A stretch of DNA of 6,822 nt from UBA1181 sp963631545 (lineage in GTDB: Bacteria > Bacteroidota > Bacteroidia > Bacteroidales > Paludibacteraceae). A model generated the notes under the pieces. It was given only the letters and a program-made list of their open reading frames with translations. It was not told the origin of the DNA and did no database searches. The position numbers and the translations under genes were made by a program. The DNA lies in the NCBI GenBank assembly GCA_963631545.1, contig CAVGRN010000092.1, forward strand, positions 1 through 6,822, read 5' to 3'. This document shows, piece after piece, positions 1 through 6,164 of the stretch (position 1 is its first letter; the number at the start of each line of letters is the position of its first letter).

Positions 1-75
1 CGACGATTCAATCAAAACGAATCGGCGATTCAATCAAAACGAATCGACGATTCAACTAAAACGAAACGGCGGAAC
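1..75. repeat. 22-bp tandem repeat with palindromic junctions
   Basis: Three copies of a 22-base unit lie at 1-22, 23-44 and 45-66, and a decayed partial copy continues to about 75. Copies 1 and 2 differ at one base (CGACGATTC versus CGGCGATTC). Copy 3 carries three changes (AACTAAAACGAAA at its end). Each junction is a near-perfect palindrome of the form GAATCG-N-CGATTC (19-31 and 41-53), with a degraded version at 63-75. The same arms can also pair across the AATCAAAAC spacer to make 6-bp stems. The array starts at the window edge, so it may be longer. It ends 11 bases beyond the stop codon of the minus-strand protease gene, so it would lie in that transcript's 3' region. Its function is not known; it could be a transcription end, a protein-binding array or a simple expanded repeat. 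Confidence 0.85.
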
Positions 76-86
76 AATCTGCCACA

Positions 87-977
87 TTAACGATTCTCTT
101 CTGCAAGATTTCCTTTGGAACAATCCTGGGATAGTTTCCGCATCCGCGCCAACAGCAGAACCAACAACAACAGACTGATTATCAGCATAGAGTAACTATT
201 CGTACCGATCTCTTCTACCACTTCGGCATCACCCTGCATCACATAATAACAACAGACAATGAGCGAGTTATTGAAGAAATGGCACGCCACAGGCACCCAT
301 ATACTACCGCTCCAACACAGGAAATAGCCAAAGAGCGCACCCATAAGCATCCTCGGGATAAAGCCGTAAAACTGGCAGTGGATGGCACTAAACAAAAAGG
401 CGGCGCACCACACGGCAACGTGCTTGTTGCGCGACACTTTCTCAATCGACTTCTGCAAAAAGCCACGGAAAAGCAACTCCTCGCCAATGGCGGGAATCAA
501 CGCAAGGACAAGAAGATTCAACAAGAAAACGCCTAAATGCGGAGCGACAAGGAAACGCTTCGTCAAATCGCCATTCGCCTGTTCCATCATCTTCATCCAG
601 CTCTCCAAACCGGCAAGGCACTCGGGAAGGCGCATCTGCTCATTCCAAACCGTTATCTGATTCACCAACGGAACTGCCACAAACACAACCAACACCGCCA
701 GCACATAAAAGGCGGGAGCCGTCCTACGCAAAGACAAATACCCACGGAAGTCATTAGAAATCAAGTAAGTAGTCAGAAGTGGGGAGAGGACAAACGTGCC
801 AGTCGCCGCAAGCAACTGATAACACTTTTCGCCCATCACACCCTCACAAACACGCATAGCGACGTAACCCAGCGCATTGAACGTGAACATACAGAAAAGC
901 ACACAAAAAAAAGCCACAAAAAACTTTGTGAAGATGCCACTCGAGGCAAATAATCCTTTAAAAATCTGACGATTCAT
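87..977 (-). CDS. CPBP family intramembrane metalloprotease
   Basis: This is a multi-pass membrane protein of the CPBP (CAAX protease/bacteriocin-processing, Abi/Rce1) family, 296 residues from the chosen ATG. All three family motifs are visible. EELLFRG at about 166-172 supplies the Glu pair and Arg. An F-x3-H motif (FSAIH) ends at His200. HFFNN at about 233-237 supplies His and Asn. These residues form the proposed metal site inside the membrane. Hydrophobic segments lie near residues 18-40, 55-72, 90-106, 146-162, 188-200, 211-227 and 263-277. Substrates of bacterial members are mostly unknown; some act in bacteriocin immunity or processing. The frame is open up to an ATG at 1019, but that would overlap recX by 62 bases. 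Starts at 989 or 977 (ATGATGAGTATGATG) are more plausible, and 977 leaves a 20-base overlap. It is the last gene of the minus-strand block, probably translationally coupled to recX. The family call is firm; the substrate is not known. Confidence 0.9.
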   Translation of the reverse strand: MNRQIFKGLFASSGIFTKFFVAFFCVLFCMFTFNALGYVAMRVCEGVMGEKCYQLLAATGTFVLSPLLTTYLISNDFRGYLSLRRTAPAFYVLAVLVVFVAVPLVNQITVWNEQMRLPECLAGLESWMKMMEQANGDLTKRFLVAPHLGVFLLNLLVLALIPAIGEELLFRGFLQKSIEKVSRNKHVAVWCAAFLFSAIHCQFYGFIPRMLMGALFGYFLCWSGSIWVPVACHFFNNSLIVCCYYVMQGDAEVVEEIGTNSYSMLIISLLLLVLLLARMRKLSQDCSKGNLAEENR

Positions 978-1479
978 CATACTCATCATTTTCGTAAAAA
1001 TCGCGTAACAATCTATCAATCACCTTAAATGAAAGTTCGCCCTCAAAACCTTTGCCAAGGGCGAAACGCACCAACTTGCCTTTCATATCGTATGCGTTTT
1101 TCGCTTTCGTGGATTTCAATTTCTTCAAAACCAAATCCTTCAACTGCTCCTCGTAGTCGCAGTCGTCTATTTCTTCTAACGCACTGTCTATGAATTGTTT
1201 ATCAATCCCTTTTGCCTTGAGCTGCATTTCAATCTTCTTCTTCCCCCACTTAGAGAAGCGATGTTTATCTTTCGCATAGAACCGAGCGAAACGCTCCTCA
1301 TCAACATATTTCTCCGACAAAAGTCTGCTGACGACCTGCTCGGCATCTGCCGCCGAAACGTCCCATTTGGCGAGCTTCTCACGGCACGTCTGCACGCACA
1401 CCTCCGTCCGCGAACACAGATCTGCCAATCGCGACATCGCCGCCTCCGCCGTCATCGGTTTCTTCTTCATCTCACTCAT
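958..1479 (-). CDS. recX: Regulatory protein RecX
   Basis: RecX is a small helical cytoplasmic protein that binds RecA filaments and modulates strand exchange and the SOS response. The protein is 173 residues from the chosen start, a usual length for the family. The signature core is clear: EKYVDEERFARFY at about 56-68 followed by KWGKKKIEMQLKAKGI at about 77-92, with the Tyr-Asp-Glu-x-Arg-Phe-Ala and basic Trp-Gly segments typical of RecX. Repeated three-helix modules run before and after this core. The chosen ATG at 1479 makes an ATGA overlap with the prmC stop, the usual arrangement for coupled genes. An in-frame ATG at 1488 (three residues longer) is possible. The acidic C-terminal tail (about 161-173, YENDEYDESSDF) is encoded where the next gene begins, so the overlap may constrain that tail. 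No recA lies in the window. Confidence 0.92.
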   Translation of the reverse strand: MSEMKKKPMTAEAAMSRLADLCSRTEVCVQTCREKLAKWDVSAADAEQVVSRLLSEKYVDEERFARFYAKDKHRFSKWGKKKIEMQLKAKGIDKQFIDSALEEIDDCDYEEQLKDLVLKKLKSTKAKNAYDMKGKLVRFALGKGFEGELSFKVIDRLLRDFYENDEYDESSDF

Positions 1480-2309
1480 TTTCGGCATCTTATCATTCTG
1501 TCTTTACCGTTAACATCTTGGCGCAACAGCACCTCTCTGTATCCCCGTCCCTCCAGAAGAGAAACGGTTTCCGCACCCAAGGCTTCATTGATTTCAAAGA
1601 AAAGCCAGCCACCAGCCGCCAAATGCGACCATCCAAAACGAGCGATTCCATCGTAGAAAAGCAGGGGATTGGCATCGGGGACGAACAATGCGGAGTGGGG
1701 TTCGTGCGCCAACACATTCTCGCGCATATTTTCTTTCTCGCACTCCTTTATATAGGGCGGATTGCTGACGATGGCATCATACTGCGGATAATCCGCCCGC
1801 GGGTGAAGTATATCATCTTGAATGAAACACACCTCCGCCTCCAAGCGTTGGGCGTTGCGGCGCGCCACGGCAAGTGCCTCCGGCGAGATGTCCATAGCCG
1901 AAACCGCCATACGGGGCAACCGCCGCTTCATCGTTATGGCGATGCAACCACTGCCCGTGCCTATGTCCAACAATCCGCCGACGGGACCGGCCACATCAGA
2001 CATCCAATCCACCAACTCCTCCGTCTCGGGGCGGGGTATCAGCACATCTCCGTTCACCTCAAAACGTAGTCCGCAAAACAGACTTTCGCCCATGATATGC
2101 TGCAATGGCTCGCCGCTTCGCAAACGCTCCGCAACCGCGCCGAACGCCGCCCGACGCTCCGCCGTCATCATCGCATCACCGCGCAAAAGCAACGTTTTCA
2201 TATCGCACGAAAGCAATGACTGCAGCACCTCATAGTAGAGGTTCCGCGCCTCCCGCTCATCGTACACCCCCGAAAGGAGTCTCTTGAAATCAGATAAACT
2301 TGGCAACAT
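1476..2309 (-). CDS. prmC: Peptide chain release factor N5-glutamine methyltransferase
   Basis: PrmC (HemK) uses S-adenosylmethionine to methylate the glutamine of the GGQ motif in release factors RF1 and RF2, which improves termination of translation. The protein is 277 residues from ATG 2309, a normal length. The N-terminal helical substrate-binding domain covers about 1-75. RPETEELVDW at about 93-102 is the family signature ahead of the Rossmann methyltransferase fold. The SAM-binding loop LLDIGTGSGCIAI is at about 113-125, the acidic strand end MDIS follows near 139, and the catalytic SNPPYI is at about 182-187. The last segment (HEPHSALF onward, near 203) is also typical. The frame is open to a TTG at 2315 directly next to the upstream stop, but the ATG six bases further in is preferred. 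It lies between the AI-2E-type gene and recX and overlaps recX by ATGA. Confidence 0.95.
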   Translation of the reverse strand: MLPSLSDFKRLLSGVYDEREARNLYYEVLQSLLSCDMKTLLLRGDAMMTAERRAAFGAVAERLRSGEPLQHIMGESLFCGLRFEVNGDVLIPRPETEELVDWMSDVAGPVGGLLDIGTGSGCIAITMKRRLPRMAVSAMDISPEALAVARRNAQRLEAEVCFIQDDILHPRADYPQYDAIVSNPPYIKECEKENMRENVLAHEPHSALFVPDANPLLFYDGIARFGWSHLAAGGWLFFEINEALGAETVSLLEGRGYREVLLRQDVNGKDRMIRCRK

Positions 2310-2315
2310 AGACAA

Positions 2316-3443
2316 TCAACACTCAGTCTGTCCGCACTTCTCATCCGCCTTAGGTAGGGCGGATTCGTTCACACTGGACAGGATGAACCTTTTATAATAT
2401 GAGAGCAGGAGCGTGGTGATGGGCAAAGCGATTATCAAACCGATCAAGCCGAACAACATACCGAAAATGGAGAGGGAAAGCAGCACCACCGCGGCGTTCA
2501 GCCCCATCCGCTTGCCCAGAATACGCGGCACGAGGAATCCATCCTGGAACACCTGAATCACCACAAAAACCACCAACAGCAGCAACAGCGAGTAGAGCGG
2601 GGAAGTGCCAGCCTCCAACGAGTGCACCAACATCAGCAAAACGGCAGGCGGAATGGCTATGATCTGAAGGTACGGAATCAGATTCAGCGCACCGACTATC
2701 AACCCCATAAGAATGGCTACCGGCATATCAATCAAGTAAAAGCCCAATGCGTAGAGAACACAGAGTATCAGCGCAACGAGCGACTGCCCCCTGTAGTAAT
2801 TGCTCATTCCCTGCTCCACGTCCTGCATCAGCCCCGACACAAACGTCTGGTATCTCTGCGGAATCAGCGAGATGAACAGCGCATTGATCGTCTGGTAGTC
2901 CTTCAATATAAAAAAGAGGTATAGAATCGTGAAAAAAGCCGTAACCAGTCCGCCGGTAATGGCGACAGACTTGCTCAGAACCGTTTTGGCAAACGGGAAA
3001 ACCACGTTCAGCGCATCGTTAAAACCATTTTGGGCGATAAGTTCCGGAATGTGCTTCTCCACCAAAAAGCGGCGCAGGGTCTCCTCCCAAAAATAGGGCG
3101 TCGTGCGGTTAGTGTCGGCGGTGTACAGGACGATAAAATCCTTCAAACGGGTGATTTCGTCGAAAAGAATGGGCGCAAGGAAGTAGATTGAAAGGCCGAT
3201 AAACGAGAAAATAAGGAACAAAACAAGCAAAACCGATGCGGTGCGGTTGCCAATTTTCAATCTGTTTTGAAAAAATAAAACGATTGGATGAAACAAATAA
3301 GCCAACAACCAAGCAATGAAAAACGGCAACAGAACAGGCGATAAATATCTGAATAGCAACACAATAGACACAATGGCAAACACGCCCAACAGCAGGCGCA
3401 CAGTCCTGTCCAACGTAAAAGGTTTTGAAAATTGGAACTTCAT
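2316..3443 (-). CDS. AI-2E family (PerM/TqsA-type) membrane transporter
   Basis: A 375-residue integral inner-membrane protein of the AI-2E exporter family (formerly UPF0118/PerM). Members have been linked to autoinducer-2 export, Na+/H+ antiport and other efflux; the name does not prove a substrate. Paired hydrophobic segments lie at about 17-33, 36-58, 69-92, then a soluble region at about 95-150, then segments at about 160-182, 221-238, 240-273, 283-300 and 318-350. Family landmarks are visible: YYRGQ near 216-220, GALNLIPYL near 251-259, PRILGKRMGLN near 306-316, and a C-terminal run FGLIGLIIALP near 331-341. The frame stays open far upstream to 3881, but that part is antisense to the next gene and its sequence is low-complexity. 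The ATG at 3443 starts a normal family N terminus and sits about 52 bases after the predicted start of transcription. It heads the minus-strand operon. Confidence 0.92.
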   Translation of the reverse strand: MKFQFSKPFTLDRTVRLLLGVFAIVSIVLLFRYLSPVLLPFFIAWLLAYLFHPIVLFFQNRLKIGNRTASVLLVLFLIFSFIGLSIYFLAPILFDEITRLKDFIVLYTADTNRTTPYFWEETLRRFLVEKHIPELIAQNGFNDALNVVFPFAKTVLSKSVAITGGLVTAFFTILYLFFILKDYQTINALFISLIPQRYQTFVSGLMQDVEQGMSNYYRGQSLVALILCVLYALGFYLIDMPVAILMGLIVGALNLIPYLQIIAIPPAVLLMLVHSLEAGTSPLYSLLLLLVVFVVIQVFQDGFLVPRILGKRMGLNAAVVLLSLSIFGMLFGLIGLIIALPITTLLLSYYKRFILSSVNESALPKADEKCGQTEC

Positions 3444-3490
3444 CCTCAAAATAAATTTAGCGGCAAATGTTTTTATGCCAAATTTTTTTC

Positions 3491-3506
3491 TATCTTCGCA
3501 AAGATA
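3491..3506. promoter_or_regulatory. Overlapping divergent promoter -7 boxes
   Basis: The 16-base sequence TATCTTCGCAAAGATA is palindromic except for a central mismatched pair. Read on the plus strand, 3491-3498 gives TATCTTCG, one base off the Bacteroidota -7 consensus TAnnTTTG. Read on the minus strand, 3499-3506 gives TATCTTTG, an exact match. The two boxes are back to back, so transcripts would start near 3501 (plus) and 3496 (minus), with leaders of about 34 and 52 bases to the two ATGs. No good -33 TTTG is seen on either side; the plus strand has only ATGT at 3467-3470 with a 20-base spacer. The site lies in the only gap between the divergent gene blocks, which supports the call. Start points are inferred from the box position only. 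Confidence 0.6.
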
Positions 3507-3534
3507 AAAATTTTTATTGGCAGAATTGACTTCG

Positions 3535-4338
3535 ATGAATCGCAAAGACCTGGTAAATCTTTTACTTAAGGAGATAAGAGAGATGTCGCTACTATGCGAA
3601 TCGCTCTCGGAGGTGGATGAAATTCCACCCGCCTTGCTGCATTTGTGTGAGTCAAAGGTCGGCTCGATGGACGAGATTCTGACGAATCTGAAACAATCCG
3701 CCGCACCCGAAACAGAAGTGAAACCAACCGTGCCGAAACCGGCGAGCCAAGCACCAACCAACGAGCCGAAAAGCCCGGTTGCGCAAGAATCGCCCCAAGC
3801 AGAGGTGGCTGTGGAAGAACCCACCCAAGCGGAAGTAGCCCCAAACGCGGTTACTGAGCCGGAACCCGTTGCCCCCGACACGACAACGACAGTGGAGGAG
3901 GCAAAGCCGCAAACCGAGTCGCAACCGGTTGAGGTTCAGCCAATAAAAGCCGAAGTAGGGGAAACAGACGGAAAAACCGCCACAAAACCCGAAACGAGCC
4001 AGACCGAAGAGAAACCTTCGGGAAAAGAAGCGAAACAAGAAGGCCCTGCGCTGACAGAGAAGAAGACAGAGGAGAACGGAAACGCCAGAAAGAAGCCGGG
4101 CTTTACGACCATTGAAAGACGATTTGTCAAATCCTTGAAGTTGAGTGTGGGAGACCGATACCGATTCGGCAAAGAGCTGTTCGGCGGGAATATGCAGTTG
4201 CTCACCCAAACAATGGAAGAGTTGGACACGCTTGGCAGCTACGAAGCCGCGGCGGCATACGTCGAGCAATTCCACTGGGACGAGGAGAACGAGGCGGCAA
4301 TTGATTTCCACACATTGTTAATGAGCCGTTTTTCATAA
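3535..4338 (+). CDS. Uncharacterised protein with Pro/Glu-rich linker
   Basis: I do not recognise a named function. The 267-residue protein (from ATG 3535) has three parts. A leucine-rich helical N terminus (about 1-54, MNRKDLVNLLLKEIREM onward) comes first. A long disordered linker (about 57-190) rich in Pro, Glu, Lys, Thr, Ala and Gln follows, with loosely repeated QAEV units. A compact C-terminal domain (about 191-267) contains SLKLSVGDRYRFGKELFGGN and SYEAAAAYVEQFHWDEENEA. That C-terminal pattern (leucine, N/G-D-R-x-R-F, ELFGG, SYEAA, W-D-x-E-x-E) resembles a domain I associate with conserved hypothetical proteins of Bacteroidales; this is memory, not a search. No signal peptide or membrane segment is seen, so it is probably cytoplasmic. 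An in-frame TTG at 3517 would add six residues but falls only ~15 bases after the predicted transcription start, so ATG 3535 is preferred. Its stop overlaps the rsmI start (TAATG), so the two are likely co-translated. Confidence 0.8.
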   Translation: MNRKDLVNLLLKEIREMSLLCESLSEVDEIPPALLHLCESKVGSMDEILTNLKQSAAPETEVKPTVPKPASQAPTNEPKSPVAQESPQAEVAVEEPTQAEVAPNAVTEPEPVAPDTTTTVEEAKPQTESQPVEVQPIKAEVGETDGKTATKPETSQTEEKPSGKEAKQEGPALTEKKTEENGNARKKPGFTTIERRFVKSLKLSVGDRYRFGKELFGGNMQLLTQTMEELDTLGSYEAAAAYVEQFHWDEENEAAIDFHTLLMSRFS

Positions 4339-5066
4339 TGGAAAAGAAGACAGGCAAACTGTACATCGTGCCGACCCCCGTCGGGAACTTGGAGGATATG
4401 ACGTTCCGCGCCGTGCGTGTGCTGAAAGAGGCAGACCTGATTTTGGCAGAAGACACCCGCACATCGAGCGTGTTGCTGAAACACTACGAGATTGAGAATA
4501 AACTCATCTCCCACCATAAGTTCAACGAACACAAAACAGTGGGCGGAGTAGTGGAAAGGCTGAAAAACGGCGAGGTGATCGCACTCATATCGGACGCTGG
4601 CACACCCTCCATCTCCGACCCCGGATTCCTTCTTACCCGGGCATGCGTGGAGGCGGAGGTTGAAGTGGAGTGCCTACCCGGCGCGACGGCCTTCGTCCCG
4701 GCGTTGGTAGACTCGGGCTTGCCGTCGGACAGGTTCTGCTTCGAGGGATTCCTCCCTCAGAAAAAAGGCAGGCAAACCCGGCTGAAGGAGGTTGCCGAAG
4801 AGGCTCGGACGATCATCATCTATGAGTCGCCGTTCCGCCTTGTAAAGCTCCTCGGGCAGTTGGAAGAGGTGGCAGGCACCGACCGTAGGGTTGCCGTAAC
4901 ACGGGAGATTTCAAAGAAATTTGAGGAGACCGTGCGCGGGACGCTTGCAGAAGTAAAGAAACATTTTGAACAAAATGAGCCGAAAGGAGAGATTGTGCTG
5001 GTGTTGGCGGGAAAGGAGAAAGCGAAGAGAGCGGACATAAGTTCAGAAGAGACGGAAGAAGAATAA
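4338..5066 (+). CDS. rsmI: 16S rRNA (cytidine(1402)-2'-O)-methyltransferase
   Basis: RsmI transfers a methyl group from S-adenosylmethionine to the 2'-OH of C1402 in the decoding centre of 16S rRNA. It belongs to the tetrapyrrole-methylase (SAM class III) fold. The diagnostic blocks are present in order: LYIVPTPVGNLEDMTFRA at about 8-25, ILAEDTRTS at 35-43, SDAGTPSISDPG at 85-96, LPGATAFVPALVDSGLP at about 113-129, GFLPQKKGRQTRL at 137-149, IIYESPFRL at about 160-168 and TREISKKFEE at about 188-197. At 242 residues it is shorter than the roughly 286-residue E. coli enzyme. It ends soon after the core fold with a charged tail (KRADISSEETEEE), so the C-terminal extension of the enterobacterial protein is absent. 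The ATG at 4338 shares one base with the preceding stop (TAATG), which indicates coupling to the linker protein. Confidence 0.95.
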   Translation: MEKKTGKLYIVPTPVGNLEDMTFRAVRVLKEADLILAEDTRTSSVLLKHYEIENKLISHHKFNEHKTVGGVVERLKNGEVIALISDAGTPSISDPGFLLTRACVEAEVEVECLPGATAFVPALVDSGLPSDRFCFEGFLPQKKGRQTRLKEVAEEARTIIIYESPFRLVKLLGQLEEVAGTDRRVAVTREISKKFEETVRGTLAEVKKHFEQNEPKGEIVLVLAGKEKAKRADISSEETEEE

Positions 5067-5109
5067 AAAATTTTCAATTAATAATCAATAACTAAAAACT
5101 TACAAGAAA

Positions 5110-5964
5110 ATGAAAAAAGTAGTGTTGTTTGGTGCTGCAATCGCATTGTTGGCATCATCGTGTAACCAAAAGGAGATCGACAGGTTGACGTACCAAAGAG
5201 ACTCCATCCAAACTGAGAAAGACCAGGTTGAGGACGAGATGAACTCTTACTTGGAGATGATCCAGGAGGTGCAGGCAAACTTCAGCTCAATCAAGAGCAC
5301 GGAGTTGGGCATCATCGAGGAGACCTCTGGCGCAGAGGGAGTGAACTCAGACACTAAGAGCAAGTTGCAACAAGACTTCCAGACCATCACAGAGGCTATC
5401 CGTTCCAACCGCGAGAAGATCGCTTCTTTGGATTCCGCTTTGGCTAAGGCAAAAGGAAACGCCGCATACTTCAGAGGTTTGGTGAGCGGCCTGCAAAGAG
5501 ACTTGAAGGCAAGCGAGGCTAACTTGAAGGAGATGAAGAAGAAGTTGGACGCTAAGGACGTGAAGATTGCAAGCCTCGACAGCGCAATCGCCAACTTGAA
5601 CTACATGCAAGACTCCATCAACCAAGTCAACGCACAGCAGTTGGCAGCAATGCAGGCACAAGACGCTGAGTTGAACACTGCATACTACTTCATCGGCAAC
5701 AAGGCAGCCATCAAGGAGAAAGGTTTGAAGGCAAAACTCTTGAGTTCTGCAAGCATCAACACCAGCTACTTCACCAAGGTGGACATCCGCGAGTTCTCTG
5801 AGTTGGATCTCGGTTCGAAGAAGGCTTTCGTGTTGTCTTCACACCCAATCAACTCTTACACCATCTCAAGAAAATCTGATGAGGATAAGACTTTGGTTTT
5901 GAAGATCACCAACTACAGCGCATTCTGGTCTAACACCCACAAGTTGATCATCCAAGTTAAGTAA
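5110..5964 (+). CDS. Coiled-coil lipoprotein, Cbp1-like
   Basis: A 284-residue lipoprotein. The signal peptide MKKVVLFGAAIALLASSC ends in a lipobox with Cys18 as the lipidated residue. Residues about 22-190 form a long heptad-rich helix with many Lys, Glu, Asp and Leu and no prolines. The C-terminal ~95 residues form a conserved domain beginning LNTAYYFIGNKAAIKEKGL (about 188-206) and including SYFTKVDIREF and SHPINSYTI, then AFWSNTHKLIIQVK at the end. This layout and C-terminal pattern match, from memory, the Cbp1 family of Bacteroides, named after a reported collagen-binding adhesin of B. fragilis; collagen binding here is not shown. KIASLDSALAK recurs as KIASLDSAIAN 49 residues later. Codon choice is strongly biased (Leu mostly TTG, many AAG, GAG, AAC, ATC), unlike rsmI, which suggests high expression. 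The 43-base gap after rsmI is A-rich with no TAnnTTTG box visible. The strong terminator follows directly. Confidence 0.88.
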   Translation: MKKVVLFGAAIALLASSCNQKEIDRLTYQRDSIQTEKDQVEDEMNSYLEMIQEVQANFSSIKSTELGIIEETSGAEGVNSDTKSKLQQDFQTITEAIRSNREKIASLDSALAKAKGNAAYFRGLVSGLQRDLKASEANLKEMKKKLDAKDVKIASLDSAIANLNYMQDSINQVNAQQLAAMQAQDAELNTAYYFIGNKAAIKEKGLKAKLLSSASINTSYFTKVDIREFSELDLGSKKAFVLSSHPINSYTISRKSDEDKTLVLKITNYSAFWSNTHKLIIQVK

Positions 5965-5984
5965 TTGAAATAACTGAGGTAAAT

Positions 5985-6023
5985 AAAAACCGTCGGCTGT
6001 TGAGTCGGCGGTTTTTTGTTTTT
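5985..6023 (+). terminator. Rho-independent terminator
   Basis: A 14-bp stem forms between 5985-5998 (AAAAACCGTCGGCT) and 6003-6016, with the loop GTTG at 5999-6002. All 14 positions pair, two of them as G-U. The 3' arm runs straight into a T-rich tract (TTTTTTGTTTTTG to about 6024). It begins 20 bases after the lipoprotein stop and ends the plus-strand block. The A-run on the 5' side pairs with part of the T tract, so it could also work in the minus direction. Confidence 0.93.
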
Positions 6024-6037
6024 GCAAACGAACGGAG

Positions 6038-6049
6038 AAAAGTACTTTT
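6038..6049. repeat. 12-bp perfect palindrome in intergenic spacer
   Basis: AAAAGTACTTTT is a perfect inverted repeat located between the terminator and the promoter of the next gene, about 50 bases upstream of the -33 element. It could be an operator-like site for a dimeric regulator, but a 12-base AT-rich palindrome is weak evidence on its own. The rest of 5965-6164 holds only the terminator and the promoter; I see no further gene there. Confidence 0.35.
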
Positions 6050-6099
6050 AGGAATTGGAGTGTAGATGTAGGGTGGGGGCGATATAATGGAAGTTTACT

Positions 6100-6130
6100 T
6101 TTGTGCCTCAAATTGTTTTTGTTAAATTTG
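6100..6130 (+). promoter_or_regulatory. Bacteroidota-type promoter for the ATPase gene
   Basis: A -33 element TTTG at 6100-6103 is followed, after a 19-base spacer, by TAAATTTG at 6123-6130. The latter is an exact match to the -7 consensus TAnnTTTG of the primary sigma factor in Bacteroides. The predicted transcription start is near 6133-6135. This would leave almost no leader for an ATG at 6138 and about 30 bases for the ATG at 6165, so the promoter helps choose the start of the downstream gene. Confidence 0.72.
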
Positions 6131-6164
6131 CGTAGGTATGGTTGGCAGTAAAGAGATAAACGCT

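Noticed and set aside
1..75. CRISPR array.
   Set aside because: The unit is only 22 bases, repeats directly without variable spacers, and no cas gene is seen; it is a plain tandem repeat.
537..953. A 138-residue plus-strand open frame rich in His, Arg and Gln.
   Set aside because: It lies entirely antisense to the CPBP protease, whose catalytic motifs are intact, and its composition is typical of a shadow frame.
1518..2235. Two plus-strand open frames (183 and 137 residues) opposite prmC.
   Set aside because: prmC has all its signature motifs in the other strand; these frames show no domain and no start signal.
2310..2315. TTG at 2315 as the prmC start.
   Set aside because: An ATG lies two codons later at 2309, and the family N terminus needs no extra residues.
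3444..3881. Minus-strand open frame extending the AI-2E-type protein by 146 residues upstream of ATG 3443.
   Set aside because: It is antisense to the linker-protein gene, reads as low-complexity Ser/Gly/Ala sequence, crosses the promoter region and has no family similarity. The normal family N terminus begins at 3443.
3652..4311. A 219-residue minus-strand open frame rich in Arg, Cys, Phe and Leu.
   Set aside because: It is the mirror of the Pro/Glu/Lys-rich linker gene. Its odd composition comes from the repetitive sense codons, and it matches no known family.
6083..6088. TATAAT sequence upstream of the ATPase gene as a sigma-70 -10 box.
   Set aside because: There is no matching TTGACA at the right distance, and this phylum uses TAnnTTTG boxes, one of which lies at 6123-6130.
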